Shown in pieces: positions 1 through 11,337 of a DNA stretch of 64,000 nt (within the stretch, counting starts at the first letter, position 1; the number at the start of each line of letters is the position of its first letter). Under the pieces are notes generated by a model. It was not told the origin of the DNA and made no database searches. It saw only the letters and a program-made list of their open reading frames with translations. Both the position numbers and the translations under genes were made by a program. Source of the stretch: Balanoglossus misakiensis (Eukaryota > Hemichordata). The stretch is taken from assembly GCA_040954595.2 (NCBI GenBank), contig CM082594.2, positions 7,812,001 to 7,876,000 on the forward strand, written 5' to 3'.

Positions 1-188
1 AGGTGAATTGGTAACTGTGTAACTGAATCTTCTGTTGCTAACTCACTGGTTTTTGCCTTGGCAATCACTGGCCAGCTTGGGTATCTGTTTACACTGCACA
101 TATCAAGTTATGTTACGTTGACAAGCCAGCTTCAAGAGTCCACTCACATAAGCTACTTACAATGGATTTCCCTGGCTTAAAAACTTAC

Positions 189-1933
189 ATCTAGCCATTT
201 CAGAAGCATGCCAATCTCACGCATCTTTCCCTTAAATTTTCAGGTACACTTTAAGTGACTGCAGGTGGGCAAGTTGGTGAAGTTAGTTCCGTTTCTACGC
301 TACTGCTAATGTGCAGGCAGCGCGTATGTAGTGAAACTGGATACATATGTAGAATAGCAAAGCGCATGTAAACTTTAAACAATATTAATTATTCATGAAA
401 TTGATGAAATTCAAGAATTTGGTTATTTTTCAAGCAAAGCAAAAATTGGAAATCACAGATTCAGTGTATTTCATAGAAAAAAAATTATCACAAATTCTGG
501 AATTGCAGGATATTTGATAAAAACTGTTTTGAAACTCTGCAACTTGAAGTAAAGGGAGGGGATAATGCCTTGTGTAAGACTACACTGTAAGAATATAGGA
601 ACCAAAGAGACTGCATGTTTAAATCCCACAGGACATGGGTGAGAATAGACTCCAAGACAGGGAACAATACACATAACTGAATGGGTCACAGTGCAAATCA
701 AAAGGTTCATTGATTCTGGGAGCGGAGAAGAATGTCGAAACTCACAAAAATCAATATGCTAACAACTACATGACAAAAGGTGCGCTGCATCTTTTAATCC
801 AACCCAAGCTATGAGTGCACAGCATGATGGGAGTGCTGACAAAAAAACATGACTTTTCTGTTTACTGTGATTTTGTTAAGTTGCTATAGCAACATATCAC
901 AAAATCTATCAAATGGTGTGTATGAAGCATACAAACAGTATCTGATGACTTGATAACATTTTCTCCCTACAAAACCAACAAATCCAGGTTTACAAAATCA
1001 ACATTAGAACAATTTAACTGTGTATTATATATGTGTATAATCAATTAAATCATTCAGCTTACCTCATCATTCTCGATGTTCTCTTTGCTTTTGTTGATAC
1101 TCTTAAGGGGTCTCCTTTTGCCAGGCGACAAATCTTCGACAATGACTGGTGACTTAGAGGGTACTTTGGCTTTGATTTCTTTAGTCCGCCTCGCCCTCAT
1201 CTTTACACTAGGTCGTTTATTACCAACATCATTTACCCCTGTGGATTACAAATTATGAAAACTTACATACAAAGCTTCTTTTTACAGACATCTTAAAACA
1301 TTCAATATCAAATGAATTATTTTACATTATTCTGAAAAAATACACATAATCTAGGCATTTTCTTCAGATATTGAATATTATACAATGTACTGGTAAAAGG
1401 TTAGATGATGTCTTTACTTACCAGGAACATGGACCAATTCTGGATCAGTTTCTTCATCACTAGCTGTTTTATATGGTTAAGGTGTCAAACATCTGAACAT
1501 AGCTAGGGGGTATTGCGGTGAAGACCAAAACCGGAAGTGTACAAGAAATGAAAACAAACGCTACAGAAACTGGTATTTTTCACTTGGCCGTTATTTCACG
1601 AATACTTAATGACTAGAATGTTTCTCTTTTGAAAATTTGGGACCCTTGCTATTAATTTGACATTCCAGAGTAGCACAATCGTGATTTTGAAATCATGTTT
1701 CGACGAAGAAAAAATTGACAGACCAACCAACATGCTCAAACACGTCAGTGTCGACTCAAACACTTGGTGCATACTCCGAAAGTAAGGCTACCTCGTTAAT
1801 GAAAAACTTACAGCTTCTTGTTGATTCGATCGGACACTGGTTACGCACAAATGCATTCAGACACTCTCCAAAATCTCGCCAAAAGGATACAATCTTTGGT
1901 CCAGTAGATCTCGTATGTCAGATCGTCCGCCAT
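189..1933 (-). CDS. Unrecognised Lys/Arg-rich protein, 5' part of gene, partial at window edge
   Basis: I do not recognise this gene. Two exons are well supported on the minus strand. One at 1422-1463 encodes an acidic stretch beginning SDEETDPELVHV. One at 1063-1238 encodes a basic stretch including KRPSVKMRARRTKEIKAK, SPVIVEDLSP and KRRPLKS. Both have clean acceptor AG and GTAAG donors, and the phase 1 junction joins in frame (PG|VNDVG). A likely start is the ATG at 1931-1933 in an ATGGCGGAC context, opening with MADDLTYEIYW; the splice out of that first exon is uncertain. A possible next exon at 189-230 (14 codons, phase 0, GTAAGT donor) is tentative. The acidic and then basic, Ser/Pro-rich, low-complexity composition suggests a nuclear or DNA-associated protein, but that is inference. 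The 3' end would lie outside the window. Confidence 0.4.
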
Positions 1934-2001
1934 GTTGTGTGCTGATATTTACAAATTCACCGCCAGTTGAACTACGCATGCTCGGGAAAGTTGGACGTGC
2001 C

Positions 2002-2019
2002 GGCAGTGCATTATGGGAA
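2002..2019 (-). promoter_or_regulatory. SPH element (STAF/ZNF143-type) upstream of the left-edge gene
   Basis: The minus strand reads TTCCCATAATGCACTGCC. This fits 17 of 18 positions of the SPH consensus YWCCCRNMATSCMYYRCR as I recall it. It sits about 70 bases upstream of the proposed ATG of the left-edge minus-strand gene, the distance expected for a core promoter element. Confidence 0.5.
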
Positions 2020-3352
2020 AAGTTCACATACCTCTGTTTATCATACACACAGACTGGTGCAATGATTGATTCATCTTGTACATACAGTAAAGACAGCAGT
2101 ATTAATACAGAGAACAAACTAACATCGATCACACGCACACACTATATACTACCAAGAACGCAGAATTCATTGAAACACAAACAATCTTTATTGAATCAAA
2201 CAAGGCTGTCAAGCCAGCAAATGTCACCTGGAGGCTCCAAGCATGCGGAGAAGAATATGCGTGAGACTTGAGCTGAGAGCATGAGCATGAGTTGTCATTA
2301 AATATTATAAAAATACAAATGAAAATATAACTGATATATATAGATGAATAAACATGAATAAACATGCAATATAAATAGTAAAAATAGAAAATGTTGTACA
2401 TATGAGACGGAACAAAAAAGAATGTAATGTAAGCTGCTTTAGTACTCTGGATAAAAGAGTTTGAACAAACTTATGCAGATTGTACTTATAAATGAGTTGT
2501 TTACTTGTCATGAGTTGATTTGAAAAGGCATGCCCTCTACACATCATACGTTGGAGATACAGTTGACCACTGAGTTGCTGTATGTAATAGCGAGTAAATG
2601 ACAAAATAAATTTGTGAACTTAACAGAATACATTGACTCAACTGTCTCTGTTAACCAAACATAGCCAAATTATTCAAAGCACCAAATGAAAATGTTCCCA
2701 ACACATTTTCATGCTCGACACACAAAAATGGTGTCCATAGTTACGGTTGAAAAAATGGCTGAAAGTTCATGGTGACATACTCCTATGCATACATCATGGA
2801 AACAGCTGACATGCAATACTAAAGGATCAATCTGATAGGTTGTTTCTATTCCAATGTCAAACTCTAAACCTAACAGCAGCTGCCTTTCAAAGGGACATAC
2901 ATAAATGTCAACGACCCTGTTTTAACACTCCTTTGGAAATCTACAAATTAGAAAATGAACGAGAAAAATGGAAAATTCTCACATTTCCAGTCAATGAAAT
3001 TATTGCATAATGCACCATTTGTTACTGGCACAAAACTCCAGCAGCCAATTAAGCATACCTGTTCAAAGAATGAAATTTTCCAAACTTAAGAAAATACAAT
3101 ACAACAATTTGAAATTTTGGAACACTTTGCAACGAGTTCAACTGAATACACATAGTACTGACTACTATAGTTAGTACCTGCAACATTTACTAGTAAGTTT
3201 TAAACAAAATTTTTTTTTTCTTCTATAAAGTACATGCTTTACTCAAACTTTTCTACTTGGGCAGTGCATTCTGCTTTGGCAGTAGATGCATGGCTTCGTA
3301 AATTATTACCTGTTGAAATAAAAATGTAACAGTTCTTGCAACTGTAAAAATC
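2020..3352. other. Intergenic, A/T-rich, no gene seen
   Basis: This stretch lies between the promoter of the left-edge gene and the 3' end of the Tudor-KH gene. I see only short unsupported reading frames, no splice-flanked exon and no strong repeat. The minus-strand 3' UTR of the neighbouring gene may extend into the right part. Confidence 0.5.
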
Positions 3353-3358
3353 TTTATT
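3353..3358 (-). terminator. TDRKH: AATAAA polyadenylation signal overlapping the TDRKH stop codon
   Basis: The minus strand reads AAATAAAG, so the signal overlaps the TAA stop codon at 3354-3356. If used, the 3' UTR would be very short. No other clear signal lies in the next few hundred bases. Confidence 0.4.
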
Positions 3359-6300
3359 TGTCTTCTTTTTGTTCCTCTTCTTCTTCTGATTCAGATTCAG
3401 ATTCTGATGAAGATGGTGCTGAACTCGACTTATCACTATCACTTTCTTCCTGATTTTCGTTTTTCTCTCCGTCGCCATGGCCACACTGTCCCTCTGCATC
3501 AGGTTCTGCGAGTGCACCATGTTTCATCTCGATACCAGCACATTCCTCTTCTGGGATAAAGGGAATCTTATTGAGATCATCTGAGAAGACTTCTGTTCCC
3601 AGCAGGTGTGTGGAGAGATCGAGGCTGGCAGAGAGTGCATCGGTATTAGTTGCCTCGGATGAACTTCCTTCGGATATCGAGTAGCTGCCACTGGTGGTGG
3701 TGGTTGCTCTCGTATCATCAAGATGGCTTCCGGACAACGTGCTGTATGATACCTCATGGTCGCTGGACACTCTTAAATCAGTTCCATCGCTGGCCGGCTT
3801 CTTAGTGCCTACATCGCTCTCTGACGAAGTGCTATACGATTCGCGATCAGTAGAAGACAGGGAGTAAGTTTCATTTGCTACGTGACGTTGTTTCACATCC
3901 CTCGACTTACTGTCAGATGACACGTTATACGAGTCAAGGTCGGGTGCTGGTGTTGTTTCTAGATCAGTGTCTGTTTGGTGCAAATCGGCGGAATCCGTGG
4001 CCAGTGTGTTGTCGAGATCCGACGATGGGGGTAGTGAACTGTTGGGATCACCGGCTGACAGAGAAGTGTCAGGGGAAGTGTCAGGCGTATCCGTGGAGCC
4101 CACGTGGCTAAAGGCACTTTTCTCCGCAGTTTCCATACTGACCATGGAAGCGAAGGAGGAGGAGTCGTCTAAACTCGACGGGTCGGTGCTGGGAGAGCTT
4201 GCTTCCACCGAGACGGCCGACTTGAACGAGGCGCTGTCTTCGGACACGGGCGATATCTCCCTAGGTTCACCAGCGGCGGTCTTTTCTGGCTCCGAGACGG
4301 TCTCCGTCATGTCGAAGCTTTTCTGCGAGGAAGAACCCATGCAAGAGGACTCCGAACTGGACACATCTGCCAGGAGCAGAGACTCGCTCATTCTTGAAGT
4401 ATCACTGATGACGCTCGACTCGTGGTAAGCGGCAGAATGACTCCGGTCGGCAGAGTCGTCATACCAGGTACTGTCTCTACTCTGGGAGAGAGGTTCGTAG
4501 CTGCTGTCTTGCATAGATGTCACCTGATCAGAGTGGCAGGACCCTGTCATTGATGCGTCCGTGCTGACCTCGCTACTCTCGGCGGTAGTAGACGTGATCT
4601 CCAATAACCCAACGCTGCTCGAGTCTTCGTACGATGCATGAAAATCACCAGCATGCCCTTCATCGCCAAGTTTCGCCCCAGAGCTCATCGTTGGATAGAT
4701 GGGACTAGCCTGACTTTCCTCTGAAACACTGCTCAGGTCCGACTCTCTCTCTCTCAAAGGCGTGGAGGCACTCATAGACGAATCACTGACACTGAATGTT
4801 GCATGATGAGAGTCACTGACACTGAATGTTGCATGATGGGAGTCACTGACATTGAATGTTGCATGCTGGGAGTGCTGGTCCTTCTTCACACATTCCCCTT
4901 CCGCCGTCAAATCCGGAGTTACCGGTTCTCCACTACCATTCCGTAGACCATTGCTTCCACTTTTAGCACCATAGACCTCACGGAAGGCTCCATTGTCGCT
5001 GGGAATGTCCCCTGTGTTGCTCCAGCTCCTTCCGGGATATTTGCCAGACAGATATCCAGAGCCGAAGGAGCCTAACGCCTGCCCTGTTTCAAAATCAGTC
5101 GGAAATTTCATGCCTAATCTACCTGTGGCATTTCGGGCAAATGAACTTCGTTTCGGAGAACCGTTTGTACATGTACTTGGTGGGCTTTCTCTTGGCGACT
5201 GTGCAGCGTATCCAAGAGAAACCATTTTCTGGTTAATGTTGACATCCTATAAAAGGAAGAAAGAAATGAAAATAATTTGAACAAATCTTATATCAAGGAA
5301 ATATTTTACCATGTTTTATGCAAGCACACATTCCCTATATTTGACACACATTTTCATACTGCCAATCAGTCATCTGGGTGCACACACACACACACAGATG
5401 TGATAGACAGTTGTATTGGGATTCTGTGTCTGTACATATACCAGAATTCTCACCTGTGGTCCGTTTGTATCAACTAGCTCCACACATGGCAGTAGTCCTT
5501 TCTCTGTCTGTTTGTAGCTCAGTATCTTAGCCATCATCACTTTCCACTTTGCACAGTACGTCAAGTTTTCAAATTCATCTGTGGCCTCCTCTGTCCAGCC
5601 ATCGCCTAAAATCACAAAACAAAAGTCCACAGTTTGTTCAATTTCTCTGAATCTGTAAGTAAACTAATTCAGTCATCACATGTTTTTATAATTTCTCTAA
5701 AAGGATGGTGGTGAAGTACCTACTTACCAACAGGTTCAACATTTGCCAGAAAGCACTCCATTGCCTGGAAGGGTAAGCTCAGAAAATCGCTCCTGAAATA
5801 ATAATTTTAAAAACATGACACACACTGACAACCACAAAGTGAAAATAGTGTTGATTGGAGTTTTTAATTTTCACAAGACAATTGTAGTGATATTAAACAT
5901 ACCGAAGTTTGTAAACTTGGTCTCGGTCCACAACTCCATCGTCGCCAAAGTCTACATAGTAGACAGATACTTTGTCATCTTCTAAGCTGGTAACTTTGGA
6001 TCTGTACCAGTCATTGTCGTGTTTGAATGGCGTGCTCACAATATCACCGACGTCAACAGACAAGGGTATCTCCATCTGTGGATAGAAATCACAATCTTTC
6101 AAGACATTTTGTATCAGTCAATATGGGATATCAATATATAGCCTCCACTCACACAAAGGGGTGGTACCTTGTCAGAGATGAGAAGGTGACACATACCTCT
6201 CTGTTGTCGGGATCTGAATAATACTCGGTCATTGTCTCGATCAAGTAGTCCAAATGCTGTGACTTGTGACCTAACACTTGAAGCCAGAAATGACCGGCCG

Positions 6301-9300
6301 TGCTGACCGCCGATACGTACACTTCAAAGTGGTCACACTGAGTTGGCAGTGCACTGTCTGAGACTACGAATCTGTTGAAAGCTGTGGAAAAATGGAAACA
6401 ACAAAAGATCTTCAGTACTGGCTTTATTAACCCTTTCAAGCCTCGTTTTCTGAGAACGTATCTGAATTTCTCCTGTTTATAGGATATCCGGCCAGAAAGG
6501 GTGAAAATGCCATGTCAACTAAATTTCAGTTTCGATAAAATCATATTTTGTGTTTTTCGTTTCAGCTTTTTAAAATACATGATTGCAGTCATGGGAGTCG
6601 ACATCTCAATTCTGAGGTGTCAGTGAACCTAATGGGTAAAAGATCATCCCACCAACCTGGTCTCATGGCAGTTCTCTGTGGTCTTGAGTCTGCGTTTGCA
6701 GACGATGGCCTTTCCTTGTTGGGTTTGGGACTGCGCGGTCTTCGATTGGCAGAAGCTAATTCCAGTTTCTGCTTGAAGAGTTCCTCCTCGGCTACTTTCT
6801 CCTCGATCAATCCCTGATACAGAAGTGGGGGGAAGAGGGGGGGGTGGAAGAGGGGAGGGTAAGGGGATGATGTCACCACTTAGAATAATCACTTCATGAG
6901 ACAAGCAAAACGAGTCATTCGCTATAAAATTGGTAGACTACCTTTGCATTTTGTATCTGTTCCATAGATCCCTTGAGAGTAACAATCTCCTGTCCATTTG
7001 GATCGCGCTCATCACCACTTCTGTTGACTTTGATCCGGGCCTTGGAGATCCGACACATGCTTCGGATATTGTCACCGTTTCTTCCTGCGTCAGAAAAGTG
7101 ATAAATTTAAATTTAATACATTTTAATGTGCCTGGGTGTTCAAAGATCCAAATCATGGTTAGAGTTCCCTCAAACAGAACAGTGAATATACTCTCCCTTT
7201 CACAAGTTGCCAGTGGTGGCGCTGTTGGTGACTTAGTGGTATTTCATGAAAAGATTCCAATCTGGTTAAAAATATACATCTTCAACACAAGAAATTTCTA
7301 AATGTTCAAAAATCTGGAGTTTCTTTAGAAGTAAAATTGGGTACTTTACCAATGATTCTTCCCAAAGCTCGTCTTGGTACAGGAATCTCCACCGTTACTA
7401 TAACAGGCTGCTTTGCAATGTGTTCCCTGACTAATCTCTCGGCTTCCTGCACGCACTCCTCTTTGCCACGGATAATCATCACCCTCTCTTCATCCTCCTT
7501 GAAGCCGGTCTCATCGCGGAAGTTCACCCGGGCTCCGCTCTTGTTCTGAATCTGCGGAAATGTTCGGTAAACAGAAGTTGAACCAGTGTTTTCGCACACA
7601 GAACCTCTGTTGTTAGGAGTCATGGTCTCGGCATCGACAAGACTTGCGATTCATTTAAATGAGACTCTGGCCTCGCCCTTTGCTGAGCACATTTACAGTA
7701 CACATGATACGTTATTTAATTAAACTGAAAATGTTCCAAAAATGACAGAAATAGCAAGAGCCTGCTTGGGTGAACATGAATGGAGCTTTAAAATTTGCCT
7801 GCAGAATGCTTGTTTACCTGAAAAATCATGATGATGAGAAAATGAAAATATCATGCACAAGTACATGTAATAGATAAATACAGAACATGCTGCTCAGGAT
7901 TTACCCTGCAACTTCACTGGATCTTTTTTTCCTGTTATCATATCAGAATATTGATTTGGTTTTTCCTCAACAGACACAACCATCAACGTTATTCAAAGAC
8001 CAGTTCTTTTGTGTTTTAGGGGAAAAGTTATTTGAGTTTTTGATTCTTACAGCACAACATTGAATCATCGACTGTCAGGAAGCAACCCTAAAATCCATCT
8101 CTGGTAACATCATAGATTATTAAATACACCAGTGACCCTCTCGGTACATTCCAAAAAGTACTGGTATGTCATTGTAGTACTTACACATTAGACCTGTACA
8201 CAGTATCAATATCTATTTTCTCATAATTTCCGTGTAGTTGAATGACAACACAACCAAAAGGGCAAAGTCTGTCATCGGCTGCCAAGTAGGATTTATTTGT
8301 TGTGATAATGTGCATGTATTTGGCAGTGAATTATTAGTTGTCAAAGTGCCTGTCGTATAGGCTAACTAAAATATGTGCTATTTGAATTGTACAATACTCC
8401 TGGATGACACATCGGGTATTTGTGTACTGAAACCCGACTGAAAAGGATACCCTGTTTAATGTTTGACAGAAGTGTCAAATCATTCAATGGATATCTTTAT
8501 TTGCATGTTGGCCACTACTGAGCCAGACATGGATAACCCTGTAGTTAAACTGGAACCAAAATAGATGCTAGCGATCGATTTCTCTTAGTATCTTCTTTTT
8601 CATTGCGCAATGAAATCCAGAGCTTTCATGCAGGCAGATGAAATGATCAGAAAAAATAAATAACTAAAACCATGCAACTGACAACTAGAGAGATACGAGA
8701 CACAGGAGCACAATCACCGCACGAAAAAAGAAACAAAGAGAGTTTATCCAGGAAAGATTGACCATAATGAAGCCGGAAAGCAGCAGCAGGACCCCACGGA
8801 TAACAACAGGAAAGGTGGGGGGGGGGGGACCATACCTGGTACATGTAGGAGAATAAAGAGCCATCCGTAAAACTGCCACGGTAATGAATTTCATCCTCCT
8901 CTAAGAAGTTAACCCTCGTAGATTTGCGTTTCTTTCGAGTGACATTGCTGTCGACCGAATCACTCGCATTGTCACCCTTTTGCAGCGTGCGTTTTAGAAA
9001 ATGAAGAAAATTACACAAAACTAGTCAAAGTTAGAATTGGAATCAAACAACACTTCAATGCGATAATCATCACCAATTAAGACATGTACTTCTCCTTAAA
9101 ACTATCATGTTATATTTTCTTAAAACCATCCAAAGCACAACAAAACCCTGAAACAAACCTCCTTGATGTTGCTTCCCTGCCTGCCAATGATTGACCCCAC
9201 GACCTCCTGCGGAACTTTCACCTCTACGATCTTTTGGCAAGCGATGGCTATATCCTGAAGCTGCTCTTCTGAAAAAAAATTAAAACACAGGAGATTTAAT

Positions 9301-9564
9301 CAAAATGAATATTCCATATCTTTCAGTAGAGTGATTTTCCATGTGGATGGATTTTCCTGTTCTGTTTCATTACTTTGCTAACAATAGTGGCCATCACTCA
9401 AATATTATATTGATCATATGAACAAAAAGAGCGTTACACAGGCATATGTAAATTAAGGGTGATTGCCTACCTTCTTTTCTCTTGTACAGAAGATACAGCA
9501 ACGCTGCTGCGGCAGGGACTGTTATAGCCAAGGCTACATACTGACCAGTGGAAAGACGACCCAT
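3354..9564 (-). CDS. TDRKH: Tudor and KH domain-containing protein (TDRKH-like) with long acidic C-terminal extension
   Basis: TDRKH family proteins anchor to the mitochondrial outer surface and bind methylated arginines of PIWI proteins during piRNA maturation. Exons (minus strand): 9471-9564, 9159-9268, optional 8836-8976, 7350-7551, 6942-7084, 6657-6813, 6197-6381, 5903-6075, 5728-5792, 5454-5605, 3354-5246. Phases join without stops and give about 1,057 residues without the optional exon. Residues 1-31 start MGRLSTGQYVALAITVPAA and form a hydrophobic anchor followed by YKRKE. KH1 carries GRQG (60-63) and KH2 carries GRNG (136-139). The Tudor domain (about 240-380) shows VGDIVS, DWYRSKV and YYVDFGDDG and ends LPFQAMECFLANVEP, a very typical Tudor ending. 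The last exon adds about 630 residues rich in Ser, Thr, Asp and Glu, ending in an EEEEE run. Human TDRKH is about 560 residues, so the tail is unusual. The start is the first ATG and gives the family's N-terminal anchor. Confidence 0.9.
4785..4878 (-). repeat. TDRKH: 30-bp coding tandem repeat in the TDRKH tail
   Basis: About three tandem copies of a 30-base unit encode repeated HHATFSVSDS decapeptides (first copy HATFNVSDS). The unit length is a multiple of three, so copy-number change would keep the frame. Copies differ by only a few bases, so the expansion looks recent. Confidence 0.8.
8836..8976 (-). CDS. TDRKH: Possible cassette exon of TDRKH interrupting KH1
   Basis: A 141-base block (47 codons, phase 0 on both sides) has an AAAAG acceptor and a CAG|GTATGG donor. 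Its reading frame is open and encodes GDNASDSVDSN, RKKRKSTRVNFLEEDE and YRGS. It lies between the exon ending in the KH1 GRQGSNIKE segment and the exon continuing KH1 with IQNKSGARVNF. Both neighbours are also phase 0, so KH1 is intact only if this block is skipped. Its KSTRVNF word resembles KSGARVNF in the next exon. Confidence 0.4.
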
Positions 9565-10000
9565 TGCTAATCTGCCCTTGAAATAATCCTATACAATATC
9601 ATCATTTGGAGTCAGAATCACCGAATGACTACCTGTGATGCGCAAAAATAAGCAAATGCAGTGGCAGAGAGACTGAGGGGTTTACGCGGTGTGAATATGA
9701 ACCACCACTAACGCAGTTCCGCCAAATCAGATGTAATCACATACATTCAATCTCACCAGTAATGATGAAATTGCCGCGGCCGTTTCAGATTGTTCACTCA
9801 AAGCCGTCGGCTCGTGGGCAAATTCAAGAATACTGGACAGTAGAACACACTTATTAGATGCATCTAACTATACACTGTCAACTTTACCTTGAAGGAGACC
9901 GGGCAAAGTATTTCTTAGCGACAGTAAATACGCCTGCCCAGATCACTCTCCATCTCTGGTGGCCGCCATGTTTCCCCGCATCACGTGATGGGATGGATGA
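9565..10000 (-). promoter_or_regulatory. TDRKH: TDRKH promoter region with YY1-like and CACGTG motifs
   Basis: Upstream of the TDRKH ATG there is a GCCGCCATG YY1-like motif (9962-9970) and a TCACGTGA E-box palindrome (9981-9988). The stretch is more CpG-rich than its surroundings. The transcription start is not visible directly. Confidence 0.4.
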
Positions 10001-10089
10001 GAGAAATGAGCAACCTTTGACCTGAATTCCTGGAAACTTTACTTTCACTGTTGTGTTGCCATGCCAACCAAAGCAACATTTAGCTTTCA

Positions 10090-11112
10090 CTCTCGCTATG
10101 GCAAACGTGTCGTTTATTCTACATCACATCTGTCTGTCTTTTATCGTCGTTAATTTAATCATTTATCAAAGGTGATTTGTTCTTGTATTAAAAGGAGGGC
10201 GCTTGTCTCATTTTATTGGAGGGAAATCCAAACATCTCTGGTAATGCATTTGTTGACCTTTTGGGGGATTTCCCTCAGTGGAACCGTCACCAAAAGTCTT
10301 AGTGATGCTAAATTTAGTACAGTTGAGTCACTACTGTAAACGCATGGTTACTGAAATGCGACAACAGCTTACTTTTGAAACAAGACTTGTAGATGTCAGG
10401 AAAGTAGCGCATCCTTATATCATATATAGCACTTAACTTTATACCATCAACGATCGATGTTTGTCGGTTTGCATTCACCTGTTCGAGAGCGCTTATACAC
10501 CTGTATCAACCATATGCATCTTGTTTATCGGTTTACGGCATTTAGAAGGTAGGCGAGTGTCAAATATCACGTTACTTACGTGTTTCTGTGTACATCATGT
10601 CTGTTGCTGAGCGACAAACTCTTGAGATACATGATAAGCAGCATATCATTCTATAAATAGGATTTTAAAAAGTATTTTTCTTTCCAGAAAACATGTACTA
10701 CTCAAATATATGAATATGCTTTATATTCGTTTATTTTCCTCTCATTCGGTTTTTGTGTGTTTTGTTGAACGTCTTGAAAAGCATCTGATGTATAACAGTT
10801 TTGGCCACAATCCATCTGCCTTGGTTAAACACATTCCATGCTCCAAGTGAATTCTGGGTAACTAGAAATCCTGCCTTTCCAGCTCCCATCTCTCACTACA
10901 CAAATCATACCAATCATAGACTGTGCAATTGATGTCTGCTTTCTGTCATACTTTGCATGGGTTCAACACATACAGTATATTTAAAATGAGTATCTCGTGT
11001 GTTTTGTTTGCTTGCGTTTTTTCCTTGTTCTTGAAAAGCGTGTCAAGTAGTGACATCATCCAGAGTTCACTAAAGGGACAGAGTACAGTTGGCGGAAGAC
11101 CAAATTCTGCTT
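10090..11112. other. Intergenic spacer between divergent genes
   Basis: The spacer separates TDRKH (minus) from DAPK-like gene A (plus). I find no exon with supported splice sites. Short reading frames here carry no recognisable domain. Confidence 0.5.
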
Positions 11113-11130
11113 TGTAGGGCATTATGGGAA
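11113..11130 (-). promoter_or_regulatory. SPH element (STAF/ZNF143-type) upstream of DAPK-like gene A
   Basis: The minus strand reads TTCCCATAATGCCCTACA, matching all 18 positions of the SPH consensus YWCCCRNMATSCMYYRCR as recalled. It lies about 210 bases upstream of the start codon of the plus-strand gene at 11338. Confidence 0.55.
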
Positions 11131-11337
11131 AAACACCACACAGTAGCTCGATGACAGTGTTTTGTTTGATTGAGGTGCATGTTTTTGTATTATGTTTGGG
11201 GGACTTCCTACACCCCCTTAACATTACCGCTGCTTAGACCATGAATATGGCTACAATTGGCTTATTTTACACTTCAACTGTCACTACAAACAGCCACTGG
11301 AACCGGACAGTTGCAGTCAGATCGCCAGACGAGTGAA

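Noticed and set aside
3967-4428. 153-codon plus-strand frame inside the TDRKH tail
   Set aside because: It lies opposite a Ser-rich coding exon, which often leaves the reverse strand free of stops.
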